A DNA stretch of 29,649 nucleotides from Acinetobacter calcoaceticus (GTDB lineage: Bacteria > Pseudomonadota > Gammaproteobacteria > Pseudomonadales > Moraxellaceae): positions 1 through 29,649 of the forward strand of contig NZ_JADVKT010000015.1 in assembly GCF_016508255.1 (NCBI RefSeq), written 5' to 3'. The translations under genes were made by a program, and so were the position numbers. Below are positions 1 through 8,649 of this stretch, in pieces. The first letter of the stretch is position 1; each line of letters opens with the position of its first letter. The notes under the pieces are model-generated. The model was given only the letters and a program-made list of their open reading frames with translations, searched no databases and had not been told where the DNA came from.

Positions 1-92
1 CAGTCAACTTTAGATGAGATATTAAACTTTTTTTACTTTATCAACTTCATGTAGAATAGATTATTCTTGCAATAGTTTGGCATTAACTCACC

Positions 93-596
93 ATGTGGCA
101 GTTCGCTAAAAAAGTATTTGTTTGCATACTTGTCGTGTTTGCTACGAGTGGGTCTTGTTATGCCAATTCAAAACATAATTTCTATGTGCTTACATTATCT
201 ATTCTAAGCTACAGTAAGTGGGAAAATGTAAATACTCCTACTCTTTGTGTTATTGATAATCCCTCCATTACATCTACCTTTCAATCTTATATCCAGCAAA
301 TGTCTTATAATTATCGCGTTCAAACTGTAACCGCGAAAGATTTTGCCCGATCACATTGTCAGGCTGTTTATTTTTCTACTACTTCTCCACAGCAACAACA
401 AAGCCTTATTCAGAACTATCCTTATCGTTCTTTACTTTCTTTAAGCATTAATAATTCAGAATGTGAAATAGGAAGTATCTTTTGTTTATATAATCAAAAT
501 AATTACACTACCTTTAAAGTTAACTTAGATGCTTTAAGTCATTCCAAAGTTCATATTGATCCGAGAGTATTACTCTTGGCTAAGAACGCGGAGTAA
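93..596 (+). CDS. yfiR: YfiR-like periplasmic repressor of diguanylate cyclase
   Basis: A 167-residue exported protein. Residues 1-24 form a signal peptide (positive start, hydrophobic core, likely cut after CYA). The mature part has several cysteines (LCVIDNP, SHCQAVYF, CEIGSIFC), in line with the disulfide-stabilised YfiR fold. In the known YfiBNR system YfiR binds the periplasmic part of the diguanylate cyclase YfiN and holds it inactive; the lipoprotein YfiB relieves this. The assignment rests on size, export, cysteines and above all gene order: the cyclase begins 5 bases after this stop codon and a YfiB-like lipoprotein follows. The primary sequence is diverged, so the family call is partly inferred from context. 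No strong Shine-Dalgarno sequence is visible before the ATG. Confidence 0.75.
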   Translation: MWQFAKKVFVCILVVFATSGSCYANSKHNFYVLTLSILSYSKWENVNTPTLCVIDNPSITSTFQSYIQQMSYNYRVQTVTAKDFARSHCQAVYFSTTSPQQQQSLIQNYPYRSLLSLSINNSECEIGSIFCLYNQNNYTTFKVNLDALSHSKVHIDPRVLLLAKNAE

Positions 597-601
597 GGAT
601 T

Positions 602-1825
602 ATGATATCAAAGTTGTATCAGTCCACTTCATTGCATGCTTTATTTAGAAAATCTCAATTTACTATTTTTGCAATTACTTTCTTTATTTGCTCTTTTACG
701 TTTGTATCGATTTCTATTTTTACAATGGAAACTTACGCCAAACAAAATTTGCAGTTGCTTAGCCATACTCTGCTAGAGCGTATTCAGCCCGCAGTTGTCT
801 TTAATGATAAAATTACGATAGAGCAAATTTTGAATGAATATACGAATGACCATTCAATTCGTACTATTCATATTTATGATTCGGAACATCACCTTATTGC
901 ACAAAGTTTTAAATTATCAAGTCAAACTTCAATTTTGCAGGGTTGGTTTGATCATTGGTTTTTAAATGAACCCGTTCATCTTACAATTTATCACCATGAA
1001 CAAAATGTAGGCGAACTAACCCTTTTTGGCAGTTCAGAAAAAATATTGCAGTTCCTCAAAATGATTATGGTGGGGTTGGCAATTGCGATGCTGTTTATTG
1101 TTTGCGCTTTGTGGTGGTCAGTAAACTTGACTTATCGTCAAATTATGCAAGCTATATACCCACTTACGAATATTGCTCAAATTGTAAGTGAGCAAAAAGC
1201 TTATAATCTTCGTTTCCCTTATAACCGTATTAAAGAATTTCAAGATTTAAATACTGTTTTTAACGAGTTACTTGAAGAAATTCAGATATGGGATAATCAA
1301 TTACAAAAAGAAAATCGTAAATTGTCATTTCAGGCTCATCACGATCAGCTCACCTTATTACCTAATAGACATTATTTTTATCAGATTCTTTTAGATATGT
1401 TTGAAGATAAGGGATTTGATAACAAGTCTGCTTTATTATTTATAGATAACAACAACTTCAAAGCAATTAATGACCAGTTTGGACATTTGGCTGGCGATGA
1501 GGTTTTAAAAGAAATGGCTAATCGCTTGCAAACGCGTTTACGTCATCAAGATTTTATCGCGCGTTTAGGTGGCGACGAATTTGCTGTCATTTTGCATTCC
1601 ATTAGTCATGCTGATCATTTAATATCTATTGCTGAAAATTTACTCGAAAGCTGTAAAGAACCTTTGCATCTGAATGGTCAAACTATTTACTTCAGTTTTA
1701 GTGTAGGTATTGCTTTATCACAATTTGCATCTAGCCCTGAAGATTTCATTATGCAAGCAGATCAAGCAATGTATAAGGCTAAAAATTCGGATGAACACTG
1801 GTTTATCTATAAACCTGAAAATTAA
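602..1825 (+). CDS. yfiN: YfiN/TpbB-like membrane diguanylate cyclase
   Basis: 407 residues, predicted to make cyclic-di-GMP from two GTP at the inner membrane. Order: membrane helix about 20-42, periplasmic PAS-like stretch about 45-150, second helix about 152-175, a HAMP-like linker to about 230, and a GGDEF domain from about 240 to the end. The active-site motif GGDEF is intact at residues 323-327. An RHQD sequence at 314-317, five residues before it, fits the RxxD inhibitory site, so product inhibition is expected. The Asp-rich FIDNNNFKAINDQFGHLAGD segment is typical of active GGDEF enzymes. No EAL domain is present. It sits between yfiR-like and yfiB-like genes with gaps of 5 and 14 bases, so one transcript is likely. 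Confidence 0.9.
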   Translation: MISKLYQSTSLHALFRKSQFTIFAITFFICSFTFVSISIFTMETYAKQNLQLLSHTLLERIQPAVVFNDKITIEQILNEYTNDHSIRTIHIYDSEHHLIAQSFKLSSQTSILQGWFDHWFLNEPVHLTIYHHEQNVGELTLFGSSEKILQFLKMIMVGLAIAMLFIVCALWWSVNLTYRQIMQAIYPLTNIAQIVSEQKAYNLRFPYNRIKEFQDLNTVFNELLEEIQIWDNQLQKENRKLSFQAHHDQLTLLPNRHYFYQILLDMFEDKGFDNKSALLFIDNNNFKAINDQFGHLAGDEVLKEMANRLQTRLRHQDFIARLGGDEFAVILHSISHADHLISIAENLLESCKEPLHLNGQTIYFSFSVGIALSQFASSPEDFIMQADQAMYKAKNSDEHWFIYKPEN

Positions 1826-1839
1826 ATTTAGGCTAATCT

Positions 1840-2319
1840 ATGAATACAAGATCGTTAAAACTCTCCTTTATTGTATTGCTATGCATTACTCTTGCAGGGT
1901 GCCTGAGTTTTGGTCCATTAAAATATCGTCAAGTAAAATTGCTCAAACAAGAGGGGTTCGTTCTTACTAATGAGGGGTGGACTTTAGGTTTACCAGAACG
2001 TTTGTTATTTGACTTTAATAATGCAGAGTTAAAACAAAGTCACGAAGCTGAATTAGTGCGTCTAGCAAATCAATTGAATAAATATGATCTGAATAAATTG
2101 AAAATTGTTGGTCACACTGATGATGTTGGCGATGCTGCATATAATCAGAAGCTATCAGAAGAACGTGCCCAAAGTGTCGCAAACCTTTTCTTAGCTCGCG
2201 GGTTTAAAAAGGAAAACATTTACGTGATTGGTCGTGGTTCAACTCAGCCATATGTACCAAATACAACCAATGAAAACCGCGCAATTAACCGACGTGTTGC
2301 CATTGTCGTTATTCCATAA
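1840..2319 (+). CDS. yfiB: YfiB-like OmpA-domain lipoprotein
   Basis: 159-residue lipoprotein. The signal peptide ends in a lipobox LAGC with the lipidated cysteine at residue 21. The C-terminal ~100 residues are an OmpA-like peptidoglycan-binding domain, shown by DFNNAELK, the VGHTDDVG segment and LSEERAQSVANLF, followed by the NRAINRRV motif. In the YfiBNR model this protein sits at the outer membrane, binds peptidoglycan and captures YfiR to release the cyclase under envelope stress. As the third gene of the operon it supports that reading. A generic Pal-like lipoprotein is the alternative, but the neighbours argue against it. A strong hairpin terminator follows. Confidence 0.85.
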   Translation: MNTRSLKLSFIVLLCITLAGCLSFGPLKYRQVKLLKQEGFVLTNEGWTLGLPERLLFDFNNAELKQSHEAELVRLANQLNKYDLNKLKIVGHTDDVGDAAYNQKLSEERAQSVANLFLARGFKKENIYVIGRGSTQPYVPNTTNENRAINRRVAIVVIP

Positions 2320-2330
2320 TCTTAACTCAT

Positions 2331-2362
2331 AAAAAAGCCAATCCTTCGTGATTGGCTTTTTT
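2331..2362. terminator. Bidirectional rho-independent terminator
   Basis: A perfect stem (AAAAAAGCCAATC with GATTGGCTTTTTT, 6-base loop CTTCGT) is flanked by A-run and T-run, so it can work on both strands. It lies between the converging yfiB-like gene and the metallophosphoesterase gene. Confidence 0.9.
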
Positions 2363-2365
2363 ATT

Positions 2366-3376
2366 TTAAACTAACTCAATAATATCAATTGTCGGCGGTA
2401 CTCTAAACCGCAATGGAATTCCAACCATTCCTGTGCCAACAGTGACAAAGACATCTGCATGCTCGTGGGAATAAAACCCTCTCTTATGCCCTAAAATTGA
2501 TACCTTTTTCATAATATAGTTAGTCAGCCATGGAAGCTCTACCTGCCCTCCATGTGTGTGTCCAGATAACATTAATGGTCGATTTGGTAATTTAGGCACC
2601 ATATCTACCGTATCGGGATTATGAGAAAGGATTAACCAAGGTTTGTCTTGGGGTAAATCTGGCATAGAACGCATATCGGTTTTTCCAGCCCAGAGATCAC
2701 CAATACCAATCAAACGGAATTCATCAAAATCAACTATTTTGCCTTCAATATCGACAACTTCATTGTAAAACAAGGCATCTTTTAATAATTGTTGAATAGG
2801 AGGTCCAGGATATTGCTCATCATGGTTTCCAGGAACAGAGTAAACAGGTGCCTGAATTTCTTTTAAAACACTCAATTCTTGAATTAGTCTATCTTCTGGC
2901 TCATATGTCCAGTCACCCGCTACAACCACTAAATCAGGTTGTTGCTCATTTAGTTTTCTAACTATCGTTTTGAGTTGACGTTCATGTCCTGAAAACAGCC
3001 CGATATGTAAATCTGCTATTAAAGCTACTTTTACAGGTTTATTAAAACTACGATCCGGATTTAACCGATATTGATGAGTATCGACACGTACTAGATGAGG
3101 TTCAATAAATCGGGCGTAAATTAAAATACCACTTAGGAAAAATATGAAAATACCTTGATGAATTGAATAGTAACCAATCCAAGCAGCGTATAAATTAAAA
3201 AACCAGAGGGGAATAAGCAGATAAGAGAGATAAAATGCGAGTAAATGGACAAAAGCTTTAAATGGATGAATAGTCTCGGTTCGAGATTGATGAATCCAAG
3301 CTTCAGAAATTCCCCACAGAGCAAGTATTGAAAAAATAAGGTAAAAACAAAAAATAATTGAATTTGGATTCCACAT
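2366..3376 (-). CDS. Membrane-anchored calcineurin-like metallophosphoesterase (YkuE/YaeI type)
   Basis: 336 residues. The first ~95 are hydrophobic with about three to four membrane helices; the rest is a cytosolic metallophosphoesterase domain. All metal-binding blocks are present: DLH at 122-124, GDW at 154-156, GNHD at 183-186, SHNPD (His 252) and GHTH at 272-275, followed by GGQ. Relatives such as YkuE/YaeI and LpxG-type enzymes hydrolyse phosphodiester or pyrophosphate bonds in lipids or lipid A precursors, but the substrate cannot be read from the sequence. It is a single gene, divergent from the phospholipase D-like gene and convergent with the yfi operon across a shared terminator. 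Confidence 0.85.
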   Translation of the reverse strand: MWNPNSIIFCFYLIFSILALWGISEAWIHQSRTETIHPFKAFVHLLAFYLSYLLIPLWFFNLYAAWIGYYSIHQGIFIFFLSGILIYARFIEPHLVRVDTHQYRLNPDRSFNKPVKVALIADLHIGLFSGHERQLKTIVRKLNEQQPDLVVVAGDWTYEPEDRLIQELSVLKEIQAPVYSVPGNHDEQYPGPPIQQLLKDALFYNEVVDIEGKIVDFDEFRLIGIGDLWAGKTDMRSMPDLPQDKPWLILSHNPDTVDMVPKLPNRPLMLSGHTHGGQVELPWLTNYIMKKVSILGHKRGFYSHEHADVFVTVGTGMVGIPLRFRVPPTIDIIELV

Positions 3377-3482
3377 TACGACTCTCGACTTATCTTATAT
3401 TGATTGCTAGTAATCAAATTCAATATTTATCTTTCAATATGCACGAATTATACTCTAGCTCACGTTATCGTATGTACTGATT

Positions 3483-5108
3483 ATGGCACAATCCTTTCAA
3501 TCCAAACAGCTTCAAACGAATCAACAAGCTAACGGCTTTTTGATAAAAGCCTCTATAGTCCTATGTTCTAGTTTTGCTGTGGGTTTGACAGGATGTAATA
3601 CTCTGCCAAAACATAGAGTGGAGCCAGTACAATATGCAAAAGATATTGATACATCTGAGACCTCACTTGCCAAAATTATTACACCCTTACGTCAGCAAAA
3701 CCCTAAGCTAACGGGTTACCACGTCTTAAATGATCCATTGGAAGCTCTAGCAGCCCGCTTAAGATTAATTGATAAAGCCGAAAAAACTTTAGATTTACAA
3801 TATTATATTTGGGACAATGACAAAGTTGGTGCTTTAGCTTTGCATGCCATTATTCGTGCAGCTGACCGCGGGGTAAAAGTCCGACTTCTTATTGATGATA
3901 ATAATGCAAAAAAAATAGAAGGGATTTTACTAGCCCTTTCTCAGCATAAAAATATTGAAGTTAAGCTTTTTAACCCCTATCGTTTTCGTAAATATCGTGC
4001 GATGGATATGGTTCTTGATTTAAAACGTATCAATCGTCGCATGCATAATAAAAGTTTTATTGCCGACAATGAGGTTGCTCTTATTGGCGGACGTAACATG
4101 ACAAACCAATATTACAACGTAAGTGATAGCTATCAATTTTCTGATGTCGATGTGATGTTGGTTGGTGCTGCTGTTGATGATATTGTGAATTCGTTTGACG
4201 ACTACTGGAATCATGAATATGCATATTCAGTTCAAAGTATCGTAAGTCCAGAGCAACATCGACTACGTTATGACAGTTTAAAAGAGCAGCTAGAAGCTCA
4301 CTACCAACAGGCAACAGTTCAAAACTTTCTAAACTTAACCGCAAAATCTCACGCATTTGATCAATGGTTAAATCACAATATTCAATTTGATTGGGTTAAA
4401 GCAGAAGTCGTTAAAGACTCGCCAGATAAAATCAAATCGAAAGCTAAAAAAGAAGAGCATTTGAATTTCCAGTTGATTAACCATCTGGAAAAACCTGAAA
4501 GTAATGTTGATTTGATTTCAGCCTATTTTATTCCAGAAAAACAAGGCGCCAAGATTTTAAGTACTCTTGCTAAAGAAGGCGTTGAGGTTCGCGTTTTAAC
4601 TAACTCATTTAAAGCGAATGACGTTGCCGTTGTGCATGCTTTTTATGGAAGGTATCGTAAAGAACTTCTCAAAAACGGCGTACAACTTTATGAGTTTTTA
4701 CCTACACCTGATAAAAGAGATTTAAATAAAAATACAGATGAGCTTGCAACTAAAGCGAAAGTGAACATGAAAGGATTAAGCCGCTCAAGTTTACATACAA
4801 AACTAATGGCATTAGATGAACAGGTTTTTATTGGTTCATTTAATTTTGATCCACGCTCAGCTTATTTGAATACTGAAATTGGCGTAATTTTGGATAGTCC
4901 GTCTTTAGCTAAGACAATTCACCATACGATGGACGAAAATTTAAATAAATATGCTTATAAGCTAAAGCTTGACGCTAATAATCATATTTATTGGCAACAA
5001 GAAACTTCAAACGGTCCTTTAATTTATAAACAAGAACCAGAGATGAAATGGTGGCAAAAAGCAGGCATGAAATTTCTTTCATGGCTGCCACTTGAAGGAT
5101 TCATGTAA
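3483..5108 (+). CDS. Phospholipase D / cardiolipin synthase-like lipoprotein
   Basis: 541 residues with two HKD motifs, HNKSFIAD (188-195) and HTKLMALD (438-445), each followed by a Gly-rich strand (IGGRN, IGSFNFDPRS). These are the two halves of a phospholipase D active site. The N-terminus has a hydrophobic stretch ending in LTGC (Cys 38), a lipobox, after an unusually long hydrophilic lead; the true start may be further in. The arrangement matches the ClsC/YmdC-like family, which makes cardiolipin or hydrolyses phospholipids. Without biochemistry, synthase and phospholipase roles cannot be separated. The next gene, on the other strand, encodes a phospholipid acyltransferase, which fits membrane-lipid remodelling. 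No clear Shine-Dalgarno sequence precedes the ATG. Confidence 0.85.
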   Translation: MAQSFQSKQLQTNQQANGFLIKASIVLCSSFAVGLTGCNTLPKHRVEPVQYAKDIDTSETSLAKIITPLRQQNPKLTGYHVLNDPLEALAARLRLIDKAEKTLDLQYYIWDNDKVGALALHAIIRAADRGVKVRLLIDDNNAKKIEGILLALSQHKNIEVKLFNPYRFRKYRAMDMVLDLKRINRRMHNKSFIADNEVALIGGRNMTNQYYNVSDSYQFSDVDVMLVGAAVDDIVNSFDDYWNHEYAYSVQSIVSPEQHRLRYDSLKEQLEAHYQQATVQNFLNLTAKSHAFDQWLNHNIQFDWVKAEVVKDSPDKIKSKAKKEEHLNFQLINHLEKPESNVDLISAYFIPEKQGAKILSTLAKEGVEVRVLTNSFKANDVAVVHAFYGRYRKELLKNGVQLYEFLPTPDKRDLNKNTDELATKAKVNMKGLSRSSLHTKLMALDEQVFIGSFNFDPRSAYLNTEIGVILDSPSLAKTIHHTMDENLNKYAYKLKLDANNHIYWQQETSNGPLIYKQEPEMKWWQKAGMKFLSWLPLEGFM

Positions 5109-5918
5109 TTATTTTTTTGGCTTAATTACTTTCTGATGTAGTTGAGCCAATCCTTCTACCATTTTTTCTTGAACTTCGAGTGTTAAACTTTTCACGTCGT
5201 GCCCTTCCACAGAAATTGGCGGTAACGTCAGCAAATGAGCAGTTACTTTTGGCATTTCAAGTACACGTTGAATATGTTCAGCAAATGTCATCTCGCCAAT
5301 AAATGGAGCAACTGTATCTAACTGCCCATAACGGTTTACATAACAAATCAAACATACCTGTACGGGACGCTGTGCTTCAATAGCAGCTCCAAGTAACCGA
5401 CCATGAACTTTCTTAACAGAATGCCCATCTGTAGTCGTTGCTTCAGGAAAAAATAGTACAGGAATATTTTGTTTTAAAAACTCAGTAATTTGCTCACGAA
5501 TTTTAACGGAATCTCCTGACCCACGTTTAATAAATAATGTTCCACCACCTTTAGCTAGATTTCCAAGAATCGGCCAATTTTCAATTTCGGCTTTGGCAAG
5601 AAAGAAAACTCGTGCCCCTGAACCCAAAACAGCAACATCTAGCCAAGAAATATGGTTACTTACCCATAAAGCAGGTTCTCTTGGAATTGTTCCGTGTACT
5701 TCTACATCTAAGTTAAAAACCTGACATAAACGGCGGCAAAAATATTGGACATAGCGTGTATTGACCGGATTATTAGGATCTTTATAAAGGCCATGTCGAT
5801 AAACTAAATAAAAACCTTCACTAACTGCAGCCGTGGCAGAAGTGACTTTTTTTCCGTACAAACCTATTTTTGATAATTTCTTTAACGTTGAATTAACTAT
5901 ACTTTGCGTTTGAGCCAT
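5109..5918 (-). CDS. PlsC-like lysophospholipid acyltransferase
   Basis: 269 residues of the LPLAT family, which transfers fatty acyl groups to lysophosphatidate or similar acceptors at the inner membrane. The catalytic HX4D box is NHISWLD (His 89, Asp 94). The acceptor-binding block that is usually FPEG reads FPEATTTDG (157-165), a common variant. Between them lie KAEIENWPILG and FIKRGSGDS, also family hallmarks. It lacks an obvious strong N-terminal membrane helix. It could be a second PlsC or an OlsA-type enzyme; the substrate is not determinable. The stop codon abuts the stop codon of the convergent phospholipase D-like gene with no spacer. Confidence 0.85.
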   Translation of the reverse strand: MAQTQSIVNSTLKKLSKIGLYGKKVTSATAAVSEGFYLVYRHGLYKDPNNPVNTRYVQYFCRRLCQVFNLDVEVHGTIPREPALWVSNHISWLDVAVLGSGARVFFLAKAEIENWPILGNLAKGGGTLFIKRGSGDSVKIREQITEFLKQNIPVLFFPEATTTDGHSVKKVHGRLLGAAIEAQRPVQVCLICYVNRYGQLDTVAPFIGEMTFAEHIQRVLEMPKVTAHLLTLPPISVEGHDVKSLTLEVQEKMVEGLAQLHQKVIKPKK

Positions 5919-6133
5919 AAAATTTCACTAAAGATCAATCATTGTTATACCCATCTCGAGCATTCTATACGTTTCAGAATAAACTTGCATTGATGATAGA
6001 GAAGAGGAAATAAAATAAATTTAAACCTATCTAACTGTATTTAACTAATCTAAAAGATAAGAATAAACGCTTTCCCCTTTTGCTTAAGTTTCATCTAGAA
6101 TAAAGTTTTCCCATTTTCAGGATTTATAGCCAC

Positions 6134-7477
6134 GTGGAATATGTTGATCGGCATCAAGGCGGTGAACGCACAATTTTAGTGAGTGTTTCTGTACAATTAT
6201 TAGATGACCTGGATGCCGAAGAGTTTGCTCTACTTGCACAGTCTGCTGGTGCAGATATCCTTGAACATATTAAAGTTCAGCGAAATAAACCCAATCCTAA
6301 ATTTTTTATTGGCTCAGGAAAAGTTGAAGAAATTGCAGAGCAAGTTCAGGAACTAGAAGCAAGTTTGGTTATTTTTGATCATGCCTTGTCACCCGCACAA
6401 GAACGGAATTTAGAAAGAATATTAAAATGCCGAGTCATTGACCGTACAGGATTAATTTTAGATATTTTTGCGCTGCGTGCCCGTACGCATGAAGGTAAAT
6501 TACAAGTCGAACTTGCTCAGCTTAAGCATTTATCTACCCGTCTTATTCGTGGCTGGTCAGCCGACTTTGAGCAACAAAAAGGTGGTATTGGCTTACGTGG
6601 TCCTGGTGAAACACAACTAGAAACAGATCGTCGTCTTATTCGTGTTCGTATTACCCAATTAAAAGATAAATTAGAAAAGGTACATCAAACGCGTATACAA
6701 GGGCGTGCTGCAAGACAAAAAGCTGCCATTCCAACTGTGTCACTAGTAGGTTATACCAATGCTGGTAAATCCACTCTATTTAATATTTTAGCGAATAGTG
6801 ATGTCTACGCAGCCGACCAACTGTTTGCAACACTCGACCCAACATTACGCCGTTTGGAATGGGATGGTATTGGTACAGTCGTGTTAGCTGATACGGTAGG
6901 TTTTGTACGAAACTTACAGCATGATTTAGTTGAATCATTCAAAGCAACACTTGAAGAAACCCTAGAAGCCACGCTTTTACTGCATGTGATTGATAGTAAT
7001 AGCCATGACATGCTTGATCAAATTGAAGCCGTTGAAGGCGTATTAAAAGAGATTGGTGCAGATGCTCCAGTACTTCGGGTTTACAACAAAATTGATCTGA
7101 GTGGTGAAGAGGCTAAAATTATTTATGCCGAGCCACATGTTCCAGATCGAGTTTATGTTTCAGCTCATTCTGGCCTTGGTCTAGAATTGCTTCAACAAGC
7201 AGTACAAGAATGTTTAATGGGACAGATTCAAAAGTTCTCTCTTGTCCTTCAACCTGCTTATGGCAAATTGCGTACTCAACTTTATGCATTAAATGTAATT
7301 GAGTCTGAACACTATGATGATGCGGGCTTATTGCATATTGATGTACGCATTGCACCCCATAAGTTAGAAAAGCTTATTCGCCAAGCAAAACTGCCCTTAG
7401 AAGAAATCTTGGGAGAACGCGCTAATCAATTTAAGCGCCCCTTGGAAGAGTTTGAAATCAAGGGCCAGATCAGTTAA
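6134..7477 (+). CDS. hflX: Ribosome-associated GTPase HflX
   Basis: 447 residues. HflX splits stalled or hibernating 70S ribosomes. The N-terminal HflX domain carries GSGKVEEI and the glycine-rich GLRGPGETQLETDRR linker. The G domain has G1 GYTNAGKST (206-214), G3 DTVGF (from 253) and G4 NKID (318-321). The length is normal for the family. The start is GTG at 6134, giving the expected family N-terminus (DRHQGGERTILVSV); no better in-frame start is seen, and an AGGA lies about 12 bases upstream. TAGAAT at 6096-6101 could be a -10 box, but no good -35 accompanies it. An LrgA-like gene follows after 33 bases without a terminator, so co-transcription is plausible. Confidence 0.95.
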   Translation: MEYVDRHQGGERTILVSVSVQLLDDLDAEEFALLAQSAGADILEHIKVQRNKPNPKFFIGSGKVEEIAEQVQELEASLVIFDHALSPAQERNLERILKCRVIDRTGLILDIFALRARTHEGKLQVELAQLKHLSTRLIRGWSADFEQQKGGIGLRGPGETQLETDRRLIRVRITQLKDKLEKVHQTRIQGRAARQKAAIPTVSLVGYTNAGKSTLFNILANSDVYAADQLFATLDPTLRRLEWDGIGTVVLADTVGFVRNLQHDLVESFKATLEETLEATLLLHVIDSNSHDMLDQIEAVEGVLKEIGADAPVLRVYNKIDLSGEEAKIIYAEPHVPDRVYVSAHSGLGLELLQQAVQECLMGQIQKFSLVLQPAYGKLRTQLYALNVIESEHYDDAGLLHIDVRIAPHKLEKLIRQAKLPLEEILGERANQFKRPLEEFEIKGQIS

Positions 7478-7510
7478 AACTTGATAAGTAAACTTTTAGA
7501 GATAAAAAAT

Positions 7511-7882
7511 ATGGATAAGATCAAAAGTATAGACTGGACAGCATGGGTAGCAACATTACTACTCATCATTGGTTTTCGTGAAGGCTCTGTCGTTGTCATG
7601 CGTGCTTTTGGTCATCCAGAATTAGGGAATCTGGTCGGCTTAATCAGCTTACTGATTATTTTGATTATCTGGAGAAAATTCAAAAAAATCCCTCTCCGGA
7701 TAGTCGATACAAATAATAAAATTATGAAAGAAAGTGGGTTTGCTTTTTTGCCTGTTTGTGCTGGTTCTTTAATTATGCTCGTACATATGGGTAAGGAAAT
7801 TCCATTATTCCTTTTTGTTTTAGTGGTCAGCACCCTTATACCTTTGTGGGTCTATGCAAAAATGGCAAAACGTTGGTTATAA
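7511..7882 (+). CDS. lrgA: CidA/LrgA-family holin-like membrane protein
   Basis: About 123 residues with four predicted membrane helices. The GFAFLPVCAGSLIMLVHMG stretch corresponds to the conserved LrgA core, and the following LrgB-family gene confirms the pair. LrgA/CidA proteins are small inner-membrane proteins linked to murein hydrolase export, cell lysis or small-metabolite transport; the exact job in this organism is unknown. I choose ATG 7511, preceded by AGAGAT at a good distance. An in-frame TTG at 7481 would add ten residues. The stop codon overlaps the ribosome-binding site of the next gene, suggesting translational coupling. Confidence 0.75.
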   Translation: MDKIKSIDWTAWVATLLLIIGFREGSVVVMRAFGHPELGNLVGLISLLIILIIWRKFKKIPLRIVDTNNKIMKESGFAFLPVCAGSLIMLVHMGKEIPLFLFVLVVSTLIPLWVYAKMAKRWL

Positions 7883-7892
7883 GGAGAATAAA

Positions 7893-8567
7893 ATGTTTAC
7901 GATTTTCTACGGTTTTTTGATCACACTCATTGGTTATCTATGTGCAAAACCTTTAAACCGACGTTTTCCGCAAGTTCCGCTTTTAGTTTTCGGCATGTTC
8001 ATTGTGATTGCATTACTTTCAGTTTTACAAGTCCCTTATGAACAATACCGCCTTTATGTGAATGAGTTATTTAGCCATTTATTGGGGTATGTGACTGTAG
8101 CCTTAGCAATTCCTTTAGCTGCAATGCGTTACGATGACCTTCCAATTAAATCAGTCATCGGGATTTTACTTTTTGCAAGTATTAGCGCCGTTGCCCTCCC
8201 CATGGGTCTCGCTTATTTATTGCATATGTCGGAGCCGACCATTCTTGCATTTGCAACCCGTGCGGTAACTACTCCAATTGCCTTGAACATTGCAACGTTA
8301 TTGCATGCTCCTGAGACGTTGGTGACTCTTATTGTCATTTTATCTGGGGTTATTGGAGCGGCTTTTTCACCATTTTTACTTAAACATATTCATGATGAAA
8401 GAGCATCAGGTTTAGCCTTAGGTTTAGCTGCGCATGCCATAGGAACAGCTCAAGCTTGGCAGCGCGGACCAGTTGCTGGTCGCTACGCTGCATTTGGTAT
8501 GGCTTTGAATGGCGTATTTACTGCAATTTGGTTACCGACATTAATGTTGTCACTTGGAACACCATAA
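7893..8567 (+). CDS. lrgB: LrgB/CidB-family membrane protein
   Basis: About 225 residues, strongly hydrophobic with several membrane helices. Family hallmarks are the TRAVTTPIALNIA segment, the VILSGVIGAAFSP helix, and GLAAHAIGTAQAW near the C-terminus. LrgB works with LrgA in the inner membrane; related plant and bacterial proteins export glycolate or pyruvate, and in staphylococci the pair affects murein hydrolase activity. The start ATG at 7893 has a perfect AAGGAG ten bases upstream; an in-frame ATG 39 bases earlier lies inside lrgA and is less likely. The gap to lrgA is 10 bases. Confidence 0.88.
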   Translation: MFTIFYGFLITLIGYLCAKPLNRRFPQVPLLVFGMFIVIALLSVLQVPYEQYRLYVNELFSHLLGYVTVALAIPLAAMRYDDLPIKSVIGILLFASISAVALPMGLAYLLHMSEPTILAFATRAVTTPIALNIATLLHAPETLVTLIVILSGVIGAAFSPFLLKHIHDERASGLALGLAAHAIGTAQAWQRGPVAGRYAAFGMALNGVFTAIWLPTLMLSLGTP

Positions 8568-8590
8568 TTAAGAAGTGGATTAAATAAACA

Positions 8591-8619
8591 TTGAACGGTA
8601 TATCAATTCGAAATAAGAT
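8591..8619 (+). promoter_or_regulatory. Sigma-70-type promoter of the DUF2147 gene
   Basis: TTGAAC at 8591-8596 and TAAGAT at 8614-8619 are separated by 17 bases and lie 31 bases before the ATG, so the DUF2147 gene probably has its own promoter independent of lrgB. Confidence 0.6.
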
Positions 8620-8649
8620 AACCTTTCAAAGTTAAAAGGATTTTTAATT

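Noticed and set aside
1..92. Promoter of the yfi operon
   Set aside because: TAGAAT at 52-57 is -10-like, but no convincing -35 is found and the window edge is close.
3400..3417. Inverted repeat TTGATT-GCTAGT-AATCAA between the metallophosphoesterase and phospholipase D-like genes
   Set aside because: Only 6-bp arms in AT-rich DNA; too weak to call an operator.
6096..6101. TAGAAT as the hflX promoter -10
   Set aside because: No acceptable -35 at the right distance, so not listed as a promoter.
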